This document shows positions 33,064-42,377 of a stretch of DNA of 64,000 nt, one piece after another (position 1 is the first letter of the stretch; each line of letters begins with the position of its first letter). The translations under genes were made by a program, and so were the position numbers. The stretch lies in NCBI GenBank assembly GCA_030427835.1, contig JAUICN010000001.1, forward strand, positions 17,929-81,928, read 5' to 3'. Under the pieces are notes generated by a model. The model was not told the DNA's origin. It saw only the letters and a program-made list of their open reading frames with translations, and did not search any database. This stretch comes from Polyangia bacterium (GTDB lineage Bacteria > Myxococcota_A > Polyangia > Polyangiales > JAUICN01).

Positions 33064-33999
33064 GTGCGATTCATCTCGGTGACCTTCGGGTTGTTGGCCA
33101 GCCTAGGATCGTTTGTCTGTATGGGTATGGGGTGCGGTCACCGGGATCGGGCCCAGGATCCAGAAAACGTCATTCTACTCGAGTTGGGAGGGAAAACCCT
33201 TTCCAAGGCCGCGTTTGACAGGTCGATCCGCGACCTCTCCCCGGAGCAACAGGACCGCTTGCGCACTTCCACCAAGCGACTGGAATATTTTCACCAGTAC
33301 GTGGAACAGCAACTGCTGCTTAAGCACGCTCAGGAAACGGGGGCGTTTGACGTACCCGAGCTGCACGGGATCGAGCACTCCCTCGCCCGTCGACTCTGGC
33401 GTATGCGTCTGTCCACCCGGTTCAAGCCAGAGGATATTTCGGAGCAAGCCATTGCCGCCTACTACAAGCGGCGAGCGGTGGATTTCCAACAGCCGGAACA
33501 GGTACGGGCCAGCCATATTGTGTGGAGATCTCAACGGGACGCGGCCAAGGCCCTGGTGAAGCTTTGCCGGGATCCCTCCATGGCGCTGTTTCGAACCTAC
33601 GCCCGTGATGCTGCAGGGGGCGCCACCTCTGGTAGTTCCAATGACGGAACGGGTGATTTGGGTTTCTTTTCGCTCCCTGGGGAACGGGGAGAAAACCCGG
33701 GGATTCCCCCCGCGGTGGTGAAGGCGGCCTTTGCCCTTTCCACCGTCGGTGACTACGCCGCTCGTCCGATCCGATCGGACCAGGGTTACCACGTGGTGCG
33801 CCTTACCGCGCGACGACCTGGATTTTCAAGACCGCTTTCTGAGGTGCAACACGTAATTCGGCAGCGGCTTTGGCGGGACAAACGTGACCAGAAAGCCGCC
33901 GAAGCGGTGGCCGCGCTTCGCCCACAGGTTGGTGTCGTTGTACACACTGACGCACTTCGGCAATGGCACGCATGTGCGACAGGAGAATGCATACCATGA
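33064..33999 (+). CDS. Parvulin-type peptidyl-prolyl isomerase lipoprotein
   Basis: A periplasmic foldase of about 311 residues. GTG at 33064 gives a signal peptide ending CMGMGC, with Cys as the lipid site; GTG at 33037 would add nine residues. The N-terminal helical part (about 40-130) resembles SurA/PrsA chaperone regions. The parvulin domain (about 145-265) has VRASHIVWRS, a DGTGDLGFFSLPG turn and SDQGYHVVRLTARRPG, matching the H-x-L...G-G-D-L-G...G-x-H-x-x family pattern. It likely helps fold secreted or outer-membrane proteins. Its stop overlaps the next gene, a SurA-like protein; the kinase gene ends 48 bp upstream. Confidence 0.88.
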   Translation: MRFISVTFGLLASLGSFVCMGMGCGHRDRAQDPENVILLELGGKTLSKAAFDRSIRDLSPEQQDRLRTSTKRLEYFHQYVEQQLLLKHAQETGAFDVPELHGIEHSLARRLWRMRLSTRFKPEDISEQAIAAYYKRRAVDFQQPEQVRASHIVWRSQRDAAKALVKLCRDPSMALFRTYARDAAGGATSGSSNDGTGDLGFFSLPGERGENPGIPPAVVKAAFALSTVGDYAARPIRSDQGYHVVRLTARRPGFSRPLSEVQHVIRQRLWRDKRDQKAAEAVAALRPQVGVVVHTDALRQWHACATGECIP

Positions 34000-35054
34000 G
34001 TATGAAACGTGCTTTTCGATCGATGTGGCCTAGAACGGCCCTGCGCCATTTCCTGTACGGTGTGATTCTTTGGGGAGCCCCATGGCTGATGGATCCTGTT
34101 GCGCAAGCGCAGGATTCATCGGCAACGGACTCGACTGTGCTCAATTCGACAGGGCTGAACTCGACAGGGCTGAACTCGACGGCACAGAATTCGACCGCAC
34201 AGCAAACGGAACTGCAGCTGGTCGAACGGGTGGTTGGGTTGGTCAACGAACGGCCTATCTGGCTTTCCCAGTTGCGGCTGCGCGCGTTTCCCTTCGTCCG
34301 GCAGATGGCCCAAGCATCCTCCGGCTACAATACGAATATGGGCCAGCTGGAATCCGCCTATCGGAGGATGTTGGAACAGATGGTCAATGAGGCGCTCATC
34401 GATCAGGCGGCACGGGAGGAGGGTATTTCGGTCACCGAACCGGAAGTGGATCGCGCCATCCAAAACGTGCGAGTGCAGTCCGGTCTGGATGATCCCACGT
34501 TCTGGAACACCGTGCGTGCGCAGGGGTTTACCCACACCCAGTACCGGCAGGATGTTCGTAAACAGCTGGTGCGCCTTAAGCTCTTCAACCTTCGTGTGCG
34601 CAGCCGCATCAATGTGTCTGACTCCGAACTACAGGAAAGGTACCGAACCACCTACGGCAATGGGGACCCGGTGGATTGTTATTTGGTCTCCATGGTGTTG
34701 GTGGGCTCCACCGATCCCACCGAGGTGGAACCCATGACCCGTGCGCTCACGGTGGAGAACTTCATGGACCACGGGGCGGTGGACCTGGGGCGGGTGTGCC
34801 CCAAGGATCTTTCCCCCAACCTGCGAAGGGCCGTAGAAGCTAGCGAGGTGGGTCAGGTGAGCCTCCCGGCACAGGGGCCCAACGGCACCTATTTCTTTTT
34901 GCTGCGGGAACGTACGCCCTCCGCCAGCGCACCACGCTTTGACGACGTTCGGGATCAGATCCAGGAGGAACTGGTGGCGGAAGCGATGTCCCGGCAGGAA
35001 GGTCTGTTTCTCAAGGAGCTCCGGGAGAGTGCGCTTATCGAGTTGCGGCTCTAG
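33996..35054 (+). CDS. SurA-like periplasmic chaperone
   Basis: A 352-residue secreted protein. The ATG at 33996 overlaps the preceding stop and has AGGAG upstream. The signal peptide ends AQAQD, then a linker of four Asn-Ser-Thr units encoded by 15-bp repeats (34143-34202). The SurA_N-like domain follows (ERVVGLVNERPIWLSQLRLR; EQMVNEALIDQAAREEGISV), then a weakly conserved parvulin region that lacks clear active-site residues, and a C-terminal helix. This resembles SurA, which carries unfolded outer-membrane proteins, but the isomerase domain looks degenerate, so chaperone activity alone is more likely. Confidence 0.82.
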   Translation: MSMKRAFRSMWPRTALRHFLYGVILWGAPWLMDPVAQAQDSSATDSTVLNSTGLNSTGLNSTAQNSTAQQTELQLVERVVGLVNERPIWLSQLRLRAFPFVRQMAQASSGYNTNMGQLESAYRRMLEQMVNEALIDQAAREEGISVTEPEVDRAIQNVRVQSGLDDPTFWNTVRAQGFTHTQYRQDVRKQLVRLKLFNLRVRSRINVSDSELQERYRTTYGNGDPVDCYLVSMVLVGSTDPTEVEPMTRALTVENFMDHGAVDLGRVCPKDLSPNLRRAVEASEVGQVSLPAQGPNGTYFFLLRERTPSASAPRFDDVRDQIQEELVAEAMSRQEGLFLKELRESALIELRL

Positions 35055-35350
35055 GGCCGTGCCTGTGCGTTCACTGCACCTGTCCTTAAACGGAGATTTC
35101 ATGTTCCCGTTTGCGGTATCTTCCCCATTCGTCGCAGCCCAAGCAGAGGACACTTTTGCGGTATTTTTACTTTTTTAACGGAACCTTCATTGACATCGCG
35201 CTGCTGAAACCGCGACCCTACGGACATCCTTGCTACGGTTCGTCTCGAACGTTGCAACATAATTTGCGGATGCTTGTGACTTTGCAGGTGTCCGTAACCT
35301 AGCGATGCCGCCCCCGGCCCGATACCCTAAGACCTGACTGGAGAGACCCC
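35055..35350. other. Intergenic region before the antiporter gene
   Basis: 296 bp without a supported gene. It contains a TTGACA hexamer near 35189 but no matching -10 box at standard spacing, and the antiporter ribosome site (GGAGAG) near 35340. Two copies of ttgcggtat 50 bp apart are probably chance. Confidence 0.4.
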
Positions 35351-36700
35351 ATGAAATCCGTTCGACGCGTTCTTCTAGCCCTTGCAGTGATTTGCATTCC
35401 GTCCATGGCTTCGGCCTCCGGGGGGCACGGACCCTCGCCCGAGATTTGGCTTGGCCTTGCGGCGATTCTGATCGCAGCAAAACTCGGAGCAGAACTTGCG
35501 ATTCGGCTCAAACAACCTCCTGTGCTTGGGGAACTGTGTGCCGGCATTGTGTTGGGCAACTTGACCCTTTTTGGCGTGGATGTGTTCTACGAGTTGGCCC
35601 ACAAATCTACCATCGAGTTCCTCGCCGAGTTCGGCGTGGTCCTGTTGCTTTTTGAGGTGGGCCTCGAATCCACCGTCACCGAGATGAAAAAGGTGGCACC
35701 CCAGTCGGGAATGGTGGCCATTCTCGGAGTGGTGGTTCCCATGGGCCTGGGCTACGCCGCAAGCTACGTATTGATCCCCGGGGCTCCGCAGGCGCTTCAC
35801 CTATTTGTGGGTGCGACACTTTGTGCCACCAGTGTTGGAATCACGGCCCGCGTGCTCAAGGATCTGAACGCCATGGACAAAACGGAAACCAAGGTGATCC
35901 TTGGGGCCGCCGTGATTGACGATGTGTTGGGCCTGATCGTACTTGCTGTGGTGAGCGCCATTGCCATGCAAGGGTCCATGCCTGACGCCGTGGGGATGGC
36001 CAAGATCATCGGCCTTGCCTTTGGTTTCCTGGCTGGCGCGCTTGTTCTTGGCATGTTTGTGATGCCGGGCTTCTTCAAGGCTTCCGCGAAACTGCGTGCT
36101 CCGGGTGTACTGGCGGCGCTTAGCATTGGGCTTTGTTTGGCCCTGGCAGGCCTCAGCGCCCTTGCGGGCCTTGCGGCCATCGTGGGTGCGTTTGCGGCGG
36201 GGCTCGTATTGGACGAGGTCCACGTACAACCCTTTGGCAAGAAGTCTTCCCATGATCTGTCGGAAATCGTGGGTCCTATCGTGGCCGTGGTTGCGCCCAT
36301 TTTCTTTGTGCGCACGGGAATGATGGTGGAACTGGGTGGCATCACCAGCAATGCGCTTATGCTGGCTGGCGCCCTTTCGGTGGTGGCCGTGGTCGGTAAG
36401 CTTGTGGCCGGTTGGGGGGTGCGCGGTGCTGGGGTCGACAAGCTCACGATCGGCATCGGCATGGTTCCCCGCGGCGAGGTGGGCCTGATTTTCGCCAACG
36501 TGGGAGCTGCCATCAAGGTCAACGGAGTGCCGCTCATCGAACCCGGGGTGTACATGGCCATCGTGTTGATGGTGATGGTGACCACCATCGTGACCCCACC
36601 CTGGTTGGCCGCTCGGATCAACAAGGTGTCGCGCCAGGCCGCAGGCGCCAAGCCAACCGCCAACTCGGAGGCACCTCCCTCCATCCAACCCCAGGCCTAA
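35351..36700 (+). CDS. CPA2-family cation:proton antiporter
   Basis: A 449-residue inner-membrane antiporter (Kef/NapA type) that exchanges Na+ or K+ for H+. It starts with a signal-like helix (ending ASASGGHG), then about 12 membrane helices. Family motifs are QPPVLGELCAGIVLGN (about 56-71), ATSVGITARVL (about 158-168) and the ion-binding double aspartate in GAAVIDDVLGLIVL (about 182-195), followed late by MVPRGEVGLIFANVG. The DD pair is the electrogenic type seen in NapA and NhaA. There is no cytoplasmic TrkA-N domain, so it differs from KefB/KefC. It appears monocistronic. Confidence 0.9.
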   Translation: MKSVRRVLLALAVICIPSMASASGGHGPSPEIWLGLAAILIAAKLGAELAIRLKQPPVLGELCAGIVLGNLTLFGVDVFYELAHKSTIEFLAEFGVVLLLFEVGLESTVTEMKKVAPQSGMVAILGVVVPMGLGYAASYVLIPGAPQALHLFVGATLCATSVGITARVLKDLNAMDKTETKVILGAAVIDDVLGLIVLAVVSAIAMQGSMPDAVGMAKIIGLAFGFLAGALVLGMFVMPGFFKASAKLRAPGVLAALSIGLCLALAGLSALAGLAAIVGAFAAGLVLDEVHVQPFGKKSSHDLSEIVGPIVAVVAPIFFVRTGMMVELGGITSNALMLAGALSVVAVVGKLVAGWGVRGAGVDKLTIGIGMVPRGEVGLIFANVGAAIKVNGVPLIEPGVYMAIVLMVMVTTIVTPPWLAARINKVSRQAAGAKPTANSEAPPSIQPQA

Positions 36701-36731
36701 ACCCCCCAGGAGATTGGGAACCCAGGGGGGT
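36701..36731 (+). terminator. Terminator-like hairpin after the antiporter gene
   Basis: ACCCCCC (36701-36707) pairs with GGGGGGT (36725-36731), with a mismatch and two further pairs inside. It starts directly after the stop codon but no T run follows, so it is only a weak intrinsic terminator or a 3-prime stabilising hairpin. Confidence 0.45.
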
Positions 36732-36773
36732 CTGGATTGCCGGTGGGCCGCTTTCGGCCCATGACTGGCGGCC

Positions 36774-39700
36774 ATGGGTGGCCTGGCACATGCGACAAAA
36801 CCGTTGAGTCAACAGGACCGCGTGGATGTGGTGGGGCTGGGCCCTGGCGCCGCCATGTGGTCCGTTGCGCGAGACCTGGGGGGTGCGGGTTCTCCCAGGC
36901 CTACGGTGCACTGGGTATTGGCGCGGGATCAGGTGCAGGTGCAACGCCTTGCGGGCGACCTGCGCTTTGCCATGCAACAGCAATACGGCACGCACCCCGC
37001 CTGTGTGCGGACCCTTCCCGAACCGGGCCGGAGCCCATTTTTGGAGCTGTCCGAAGATCGCCGAGCCCTCGGCAACAAGCTTTCTATCCTGTCCATATTG
37101 GCGGACTCGCAGGTGGCTCAGAAAGCCGCGCTCCTGGAACCCGCACCAAGGTTTGTCGTAGTGAGTGCCGCCCAGCTCCTGCGCAAGGGCCTCGCTCCCG
37201 AACGCCTGCTCGCCCACCGTATTGTGGTGGAGGCCGAGGAGGAATGCTCCCAGGAAGATCTGCTGATGCGTTTGACCCATGCGGGATATACGCGCGTTCC
37301 CGTGGCCGAAGACCCGGGTACGTTTGCTTCCCGGGGAAACCTGGTCGACGTGTACCCCCATGGTGGCACTCCGGTTCGAATTGAGTTTGATGACTGGCTG
37401 GTGCTCCGCATGCGCACCTATGACAGTGCCACACAACGTACCCAGGAAGAGGTCACTTCGATTGTGGTTCCACCGGCCCAGGAATTTCTGGACGTGGACG
37501 AAGCACAGGCACGTCGGCGTGTGCGCGACCTGTGCGACGAGGCCAACTATCCTTCCACGAAATCCAAGGCACTCATTGAAGAGCTGTTGGAAGGGCACCA
37601 CCGGCGAGGAGCCAGTCACTACCTGCCCGCAGTGGTGGGCCCCCTGGTTTCACCGCTCGCCTATCTGTTCAGGGAAGAAGAGATTTCTGGGAAAAAGGGC
37701 ACGTCATCGGGGACATCGCCGGGGACATCGCCGGGTACATCGCTGGGGACATCACAGGGTAAGCCGCCGGGTACATCGCAGGGCACAAGCGGCCAACTCC
37801 TGATCGTGGACCCTCCGGGTGTATTGGCCGCGGTGCAAGAGCATCTCGAGGATGTGCAAGGGCAGCGCCAAGCTCGCGTGGATGCGGGGCTGCCCACGGC
37901 CGCCCTGGAGGATCACTACACCCCCGTGGATGCGTGGCTTCAAGCCGTGGAACAACATCGATGCATCTATTTTCATGGGGCTTCCATGGGCACCTCAAGC
38001 GCCCATTCTACCGCCGCGGAACGCTTTGAGCAGGTCTCCTCCGCCCACTTACGGCGGTACGCTCCGACCTATTCCCAGATCACCACGACGGACACCCAGG
38101 GGCTCGCCACGGAGATCCAGGCCCGGCGCAAACAGAAACAGGCGGACGTGCTGGCACCTCTCATGGGGCGCATCTCCCAATGGCATACCGAAGGTATGGC
38201 CGTACATATGGTGGCCCATACACCCACCCAGGCGGAACGTCTCCGCACCATGTTGCGAACGGCCGCCATCGCCCCGGAGGGCGCAGACGACTCGACTGTC
38301 GTCGGCAAGACCATGGGTGCCAGCCATCCCACCGATGTGGGTATCGCTCAAGAGATACCTTCCGAGGTGGATATTTTGGTTGGGCCGCTCATGTCGAGCT
38401 TCGTCTATCCTGAGCAACAATTGTGTTTCGTTTCCACGGAGGAAATCTTCGGTTCGGAAACCAACCAAAGGGGTCGCCGTCGCCCACCCCGCCGCCTGGA
38501 ATCCACACTGGAGGATCTGCGAGAGTTGGAGCCCGGGGACTATGTGGTGCACGTGGACCACGGCGTGGGCCGATATGTGGGCCTGGAGCGAAAGTCCCTT
38601 GGGCAAAGCCAACTGGATCAGTTGCAGGGCAAACAGCCCCTGTCGGTGGAAGTTCTTGTTGTGGAATACGCAAAGGGGGATCGACTCTTTTTGCCGGTCA
38701 CCCGTCTCAACCAGATCCAACGGCTGAGCGGCAAGGAAGGCCACACACCAAAGATTGATCGTTTGGGGGGGCAGAGTTTCACGAGCACGAAGACACGGGT
38801 CAAAAAGCAGGTTCGGGAGATGGCCGACGAACTGCTCCGGCTCTACGCAGAGCGTGTGGCCCACGAACGCCCTGGTTTGCCCAACCTTGGAACGGAGTAC
38901 CACGACTTTGAGGCCAGGTTTCCCTACGAAGAAACCGTGGACCAGGCCCGGGCCATCGACGAGGTCAATCACGACCTTGAACAGCGCCTCCCCATGGATC
39001 GTTTGATTTGTGGTGACGTGGGGTTTGGCAAGACGGAGGTGGCGATCCGAGCGGTGTTTCGGGTCGCCATGGCCGGCAAGCAAATCGCGTTGCTGTGCCC
39101 CACTACCGTACTCGCCCAACAGCACTTCAATACGTTCCAGGAAAGATTCAAGGACTATCCGATCCAGGTGCGCCTGCTCTCACGGTTTGTGGATCGAGAC
39201 ACCCAACGTCAATCCATCCAGGATCTCAAGGAAGGCAAAGCAGACCTGGTCATTGGCACCCATCGGCTGCTCTCCAAGGACGTTCACTTCAAGAACCTGG
39301 GCCTGCTTGTGGTGGACGAAGAACAACGATTTGGGGTCACCCACAAGGAACGGATCAAACAGCTTCGCCGGGAGGTGGATGTGCTCACCCTTTCCGCCAC
39401 TCCCATTCCTCGTACATTGCAAATGGCCGTGGGTGGATTACGGGATCTTTCCCTTATCACAACCCCTCCCGCCGCCCGACGATCCATTCGAACGTTTGTG
39501 AGCCGCTGGGAGGAACACGTGGTCCGCGACGCGGTGGAGAGGGAAATGGCCCGGGGTGGGCAGATCTTCTACGTGTACAACCGGATTGAGGGCCTGTACG
39601 AACGGGGAAATCAGCTCAAGGAGATTCTTCCTGGAGCGCGCATCGGTGTGGCCCATGGTCAGATGAAGGAAAACGAACTGGAGCGGGTGATGACCGACTT

Positions 39701-40622
39701 CGTGTCGGGGGAGTACGACGTGCTTTGTTCCACCGCGATTGTGGAAAGCGGGTTGGATATTCCGCGGGCCAATACGATTCTTATCGATCGCGCGGATCTG
39801 TTCGGATTGTCTCAGCTTTACCAGCTTAGGGGCCGGGTGGGACGATCCTCGGAGCGGGCCTACTGTTACCTATTCACTCCCCCTCCTTCGAAAATGACAG
39901 ATGATGCCCGCTACCGTATCGAAGCCCTGGAAAGGCACTCTGAGCTGGGCGCTGGCTTTCGGATCGCCTCCCTGGACATGGAGCTTCGCGGAGCGGGGGA
40001 TGCGCTGGGTGCGGAGCAGAGTGGCAACATGGCCCTGGTGGGTTTTGAGCTGTTTCTTCAAATGCTCCGGGAAGCCGTGGCCGAACTCCGCGGTGAGCCC
40101 ATTGTGATTCCCATCGATCCGGAAGTCACGTTGGAGGAGGAGACCCATCTTCCGGAAAACTACATCGACGATATCGGGGTTCGTCTGAGCTTCTACAAGC
40201 GATTCGCGGGTGCCCAAACCATGGATGAAGTACAGGATCTCACCACCGAGATGGAAGAAAGATATGGCCCCGCGGAGGGTGTGGTTTCCAACTTCGTGCG
40301 TGCCATGGAACTTCGGCCTGGGTTGATGCACCTTCGTGCCCTGGGGTGTGAAGCCCGGGCCAACCGGGTGACCTTGCACCTCCGGGAGGACACCGGACTG
40401 GATCCCGCCAAGGTCATGGAGCGGGTGACCCGTTCGCCGGACCTATGGAAGTTGACCCAGGACATGCGCCTGACCCGCTACTACACGGATGGACTTGGAT
40501 CCAACTCCCCGGATGCCAACGCGGCATTCGCGGCAGGTGGGCGGACAGGCAAGGGCTCCACGGTCAGTGGATTGGAACGGGCGCACCAGCTCCTGGACGA
40601 ACTCCAGACCATGACTCGATAG
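36774..40622 (+). CDS. mfd: Transcription-repair coupling factor Mfd
   Basis: A 1282-residue Mfd, the ATPase that removes stalled RNA polymerase and recruits UvrA to DNA damage. Seen in order: UvrB-like N-terminal domains (about 1-480), the RNA-polymerase-interaction domain (LEPGDYVVHVDHGVGRYVGL, about 583-602), the helicase with Walker A Lys753 (CGDVGFGKTEVAIRA), DEEQRFGV, LSATPIPRTLQMA and GRVGRSSERAYCYL, and the C-terminal UvrA-masking domain. It is longer than the usual 1150 residues, partly because of a roughly 28-residue Gly/Thr/Ser insertion at about 310-338 made of 12-bp DNA repeats, and a Gly/Ser stretch near the C-terminus. The ATG has only a weak ribosome site. Confidence 0.96.
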   Translation: MGGLAHATKPLSQQDRVDVVGLGPGAAMWSVARDLGGAGSPRPTVHWVLARDQVQVQRLAGDLRFAMQQQYGTHPACVRTLPEPGRSPFLELSEDRRALGNKLSILSILADSQVAQKAALLEPAPRFVVVSAAQLLRKGLAPERLLAHRIVVEAEEECSQEDLLMRLTHAGYTRVPVAEDPGTFASRGNLVDVYPHGGTPVRIEFDDWLVLRMRTYDSATQRTQEEVTSIVVPPAQEFLDVDEAQARRRVRDLCDEANYPSTKSKALIEELLEGHHRRGASHYLPAVVGPLVSPLAYLFREEEISGKKGTSSGTSPGTSPGTSLGTSQGKPPGTSQGTSGQLLIVDPPGVLAAVQEHLEDVQGQRQARVDAGLPTAALEDHYTPVDAWLQAVEQHRCIYFHGASMGTSSAHSTAAERFEQVSSAHLRRYAPTYSQITTTDTQGLATEIQARRKQKQADVLAPLMGRISQWHTEGMAVHMVAHTPTQAERLRTMLRTAAIAPEGADDSTVVGKTMGASHPTDVGIAQEIPSEVDILVGPLMSSFVYPEQQLCFVSTEEIFGSETNQRGRRRPPRRLESTLEDLRELEPGDYVVHVDHGVGRYVGLERKSLGQSQLDQLQGKQPLSVEVLVVEYAKGDRLFLPVTRLNQIQRLSGKEGHTPKIDRLGGQSFTSTKTRVKKQVREMADELLRLYAERVAHERPGLPNLGTEYHDFEARFPYEETVDQARAIDEVNHDLEQRLPMDRLICGDVGFGKTEVAIRAVFRVAMAGKQIALLCPTTVLAQQHFNTFQERFKDYPIQVRLLSRFVDRDTQRQSIQDLKEGKADLVIGTHRLLSKDVHFKNLGLLVVDEEQRFGVTHKERIKQLRREVDVLTLSATPIPRTLQMAVGGLRDLSLITTPPAARRSIRTFVSRWEEHVVRDAVEREMARGGQIFYVYNRIEGLYERGNQLKEILPGARIGVAHGQMKENELERVMTDFVSGEYDVLCSTAIVESGLDIPRANTILIDRADLFGLSQLYQLRGRVGRSSERAYCYLFTPPPSKMTDDARYRIEALERHSELGAGFRIASLDMELRGAGDALGAEQSGNMALVGFELFLQMLREAVAELRGEPIVIPIDPEVTLEEETHLPENYIDDIGVRLSFYKRFAGAQTMDEVQDLTTEMEERYGPAEGVVSNFVRAMELRPGLMHLRALGCEARANRVTLHLREDTGLDPAKVMERVTRSPDLWKLTQDMRLTRYYTDGLGSNSPDANAAFAAGGRTGKGSTVSGLERAHQLLDELQTMTR
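37704..37787 (+). repeat. Seven 12-bp repeats inside mfd
   Basis: Seven abutting degenerate 12-bp units (type tcgccggggaca) encode a Gly-Thr-Ser-Pro/Leu/Gln run in the UvrB-like part of Mfd. Twelve is a multiple of three, so copy-number change keeps the frame. It probably forms a flexible surface loop. Confidence 0.85.
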
Positions 40623-40645
40623 GCACGGTCCAGATCGGTTGGAAT

Positions 40646-40812
40646 CTAGAACCCATCTCATAAATCCCGCGGCGCCTTGAAGCCCATGCAAACGCGGCTG
40701 CTTTGTTGGCAAGGATTTGAAATACTCGCGGTATTCCTGCACCTTACCGCCTTGCATCCCCATTCCCCTGAGCTTCAAATACACTCGCTTGTATTTATGA
40801 GATGGGTTCTAG
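40646..40812. mobile_element. 167-bp MITE-like element with perfect 20-bp terminal inverted repeats
   Basis: The left end ctagaacccatctcataaat (40646-40665) is exactly the reverse complement of the right end (40793-40812). Both ends begin with the palindrome CTAG, which may be a 4-bp target duplication of the YTAR type made by IS5-like transposases, leaving 16-bp true termini. The 127-bp interior has a small AATAC/GTATT hairpin and no open frame resembling a transposase, so the element is non-autonomous. It lies between mfd (ends 40622) and the FHA-sigma54 regulator gene, whose TAG stop (40809-40811) is inside the right terminus. Confidence 0.82.
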
Positions 40813-42242
40813 TTGTCGGTGCGGACGTCGTGTTGGCGTAGCAGTCGTTCTAGGGACTTGCGGTGAATGCCGGCGGCTTCGGCGGCGGCTTCCACGTCAC
40901 CTTCGTGGGTGTGAAGCAGTCTGCGCAGGTATTCCTTTTCCACGGGAGCGAGCCAGCGCTCCCGTGCCTCCTTGATGGGAAGGTGGGCTTCCACATCCAC
41001 GGTCACCCGGGCGTTGACCCTGTCCACAGCAGCCAACTGACTGGTGGGGGCTGCGGGCCAGGACGCCGGCGGTGGGGGTTTGTCTGTCTCTGCCGAAAGT
41101 TTTCCCAAATCGTCGGGCTGAATTTGATTGTGCTGGGCCATGGCCACCGCACGGCGTAGGACGTTTCGAAGTTCGCGCACGTTTCCAGGCCAGCGAGCGG
41201 ATTTCAGCATCTCCATGGCTTCTGGGGAGACCGTAACCACTTCCCCGGTGCCCTTGGTGCCTAGGACCTGCTGGGCAATCAGGGGAATATCGGAGCGCCG
41301 ATCGCGCAGGGGTGGGATCTGAATCACGGCTTCCGCCAATCGATAATAGAGATCCTCACGGAACTCCCCATTTTTGATCATGCGCGCCAGGTTTCGGTGG
41401 GTCGCTGCCACCACCCGTACATTGACCGATTCATGTAAGCTTGATCCGAGCCGTTTGATTTCCATGCGCTCCAACACACGGAGCAACTTGGGTTGGAGTT
41501 CCAGGGGGAGTTCACCAATCTCGTCCAGAAAAATGGTTCCACCGTCCGCCGCCTCAAACGCACCCACCCGGTGCTTGTCTGCACCTGTAAACGCCCCCTT
41601 TTCGTGGCCAAAGAGTTCGCTCTCGATGAGGGTGGCGCTCACAGCACCGCAATCGACCACCACAAAGGGTTTGTCCCTTCGATCACTGTTGGAGTGCAGC
41701 GCCCGGGCTGCCAGTTCTTTTCCGGTGCCTGTTTCGCCGATCAATACACAGCCCAGCTCCGTGGCGGAGATCTTCGAAAGCAAGGCAAACACCGTGCGCA
41801 TGGAGTCCGATGTACCGTAGAGCTCTCCAAAATGATCGGTGTCGTCTGCGTTGATACGCTCCCATTTTTTCTTGGGCTCAAAAACGATTTCGGTATCACC
41901 CAATTGAACCCGTGCCCCAGGAGACAAAAAGGCTTCCACCACGGGTGTGCCGTTCACTTGGGTGCCATTGGTGGACGACAGATCTCGAAGGAAATACCTG
42001 TCGTTGCGCACCAGTATTTCACAGTGATTTCGGCTTACGGTTCGATCGGTCAGGGGGATATCATTGTTGGGCGCAGAACCAATCGTCACCCGGGTGCCGT
42101 CCACTTCACGCTCTGCACCCTTGTCTGCCCCGGCCACCACCACAAAACGTTGGCGATGGGAGACGATCATGGGCCCCTGGCCGTCGTCTCGGATCTGTGT
42201 CCCGTGAAATGCGTTGGGACTGGAAACCGCTGGTTGTTCCAT
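40809..42242 (-). CDS. Sigma-54-dependent activator with N-terminal FHA domain
   Basis: A 477-residue enhancer-binding protein. The FHA domain (about 25-125: IGSAPNNDIPLTDRTVSRNH; DLSSTNGTQVNG) replaces the usual receiver, so it should sense Ser/Thr-kinase phosphorylation. The AAA+ domain (about 140-375) has Walker A GETGTGKE, the sigma-54-contacting loop GAFTGA, Walker B FLDEIGEL and the arginine-finger region LYYRLAEAVIQIPPLRDR. A Fis-type DNA-binding helix-turn-helix (AAAEAAGIHRKSLERLLRQH) ends the protein. The start is unclear: ATG at 42240-42242 or at 42335, neither with a good ribosome site. The stop codon lies in the inverted repeat of the MITE-like element. Confidence 0.92.
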   Translation of the reverse strand: MEQPAVSSPNAFHGTQIRDDGQGPMIVSHRQRFVVVAGADKGAEREVDGTRVTIGSAPNNDIPLTDRTVSRNHCEILVRNDRYFLRDLSSTNGTQVNGTPVVEAFLSPGARVQLGDTEIVFEPKKKWERINADDTDHFGELYGTSDSMRTVFALLSKISATELGCVLIGETGTGKELAARALHSNSDRRDKPFVVVDCGAVSATLIESELFGHEKGAFTGADKHRVGAFEAADGGTIFLDEIGELPLELQPKLLRVLERMEIKRLGSSLHESVNVRVVAATHRNLARMIKNGEFREDLYYRLAEAVIQIPPLRDRRSDIPLIAQQVLGTKGTGEVVTVSPEAMEMLKSARWPGNVRELRNVLRRAVAMAQHNQIQPDDLGKLSAETDKPPPPASWPAAPTSQLAAVDRVNARVTVDVEAHLPIKEARERWLAPVEKEYLRRLLHTHEGDVEAAAEAAGIHRKSLERLLRQHDVRTDN

Positions 42243-42377
42243 GAAGTGCCAGGAATCGTACCATTTTTGGGGCGCCGGGATCGAACTTTGGGGACAGACC
42301 TGAGATTTTTTCGATTTTTGTCTTCTTCTGACCATTTTCCGTTGGCGTCGTGAAGCAACGGGGGTACGGCCAGCTCC

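Noticed and set aside
40443..40784. Open frame crossing the MITE-like element (113 residues, minus)
   Set aside because: It runs through the end of mfd and the non-coding element, has no ribosome site and no resemblance to a transposase.
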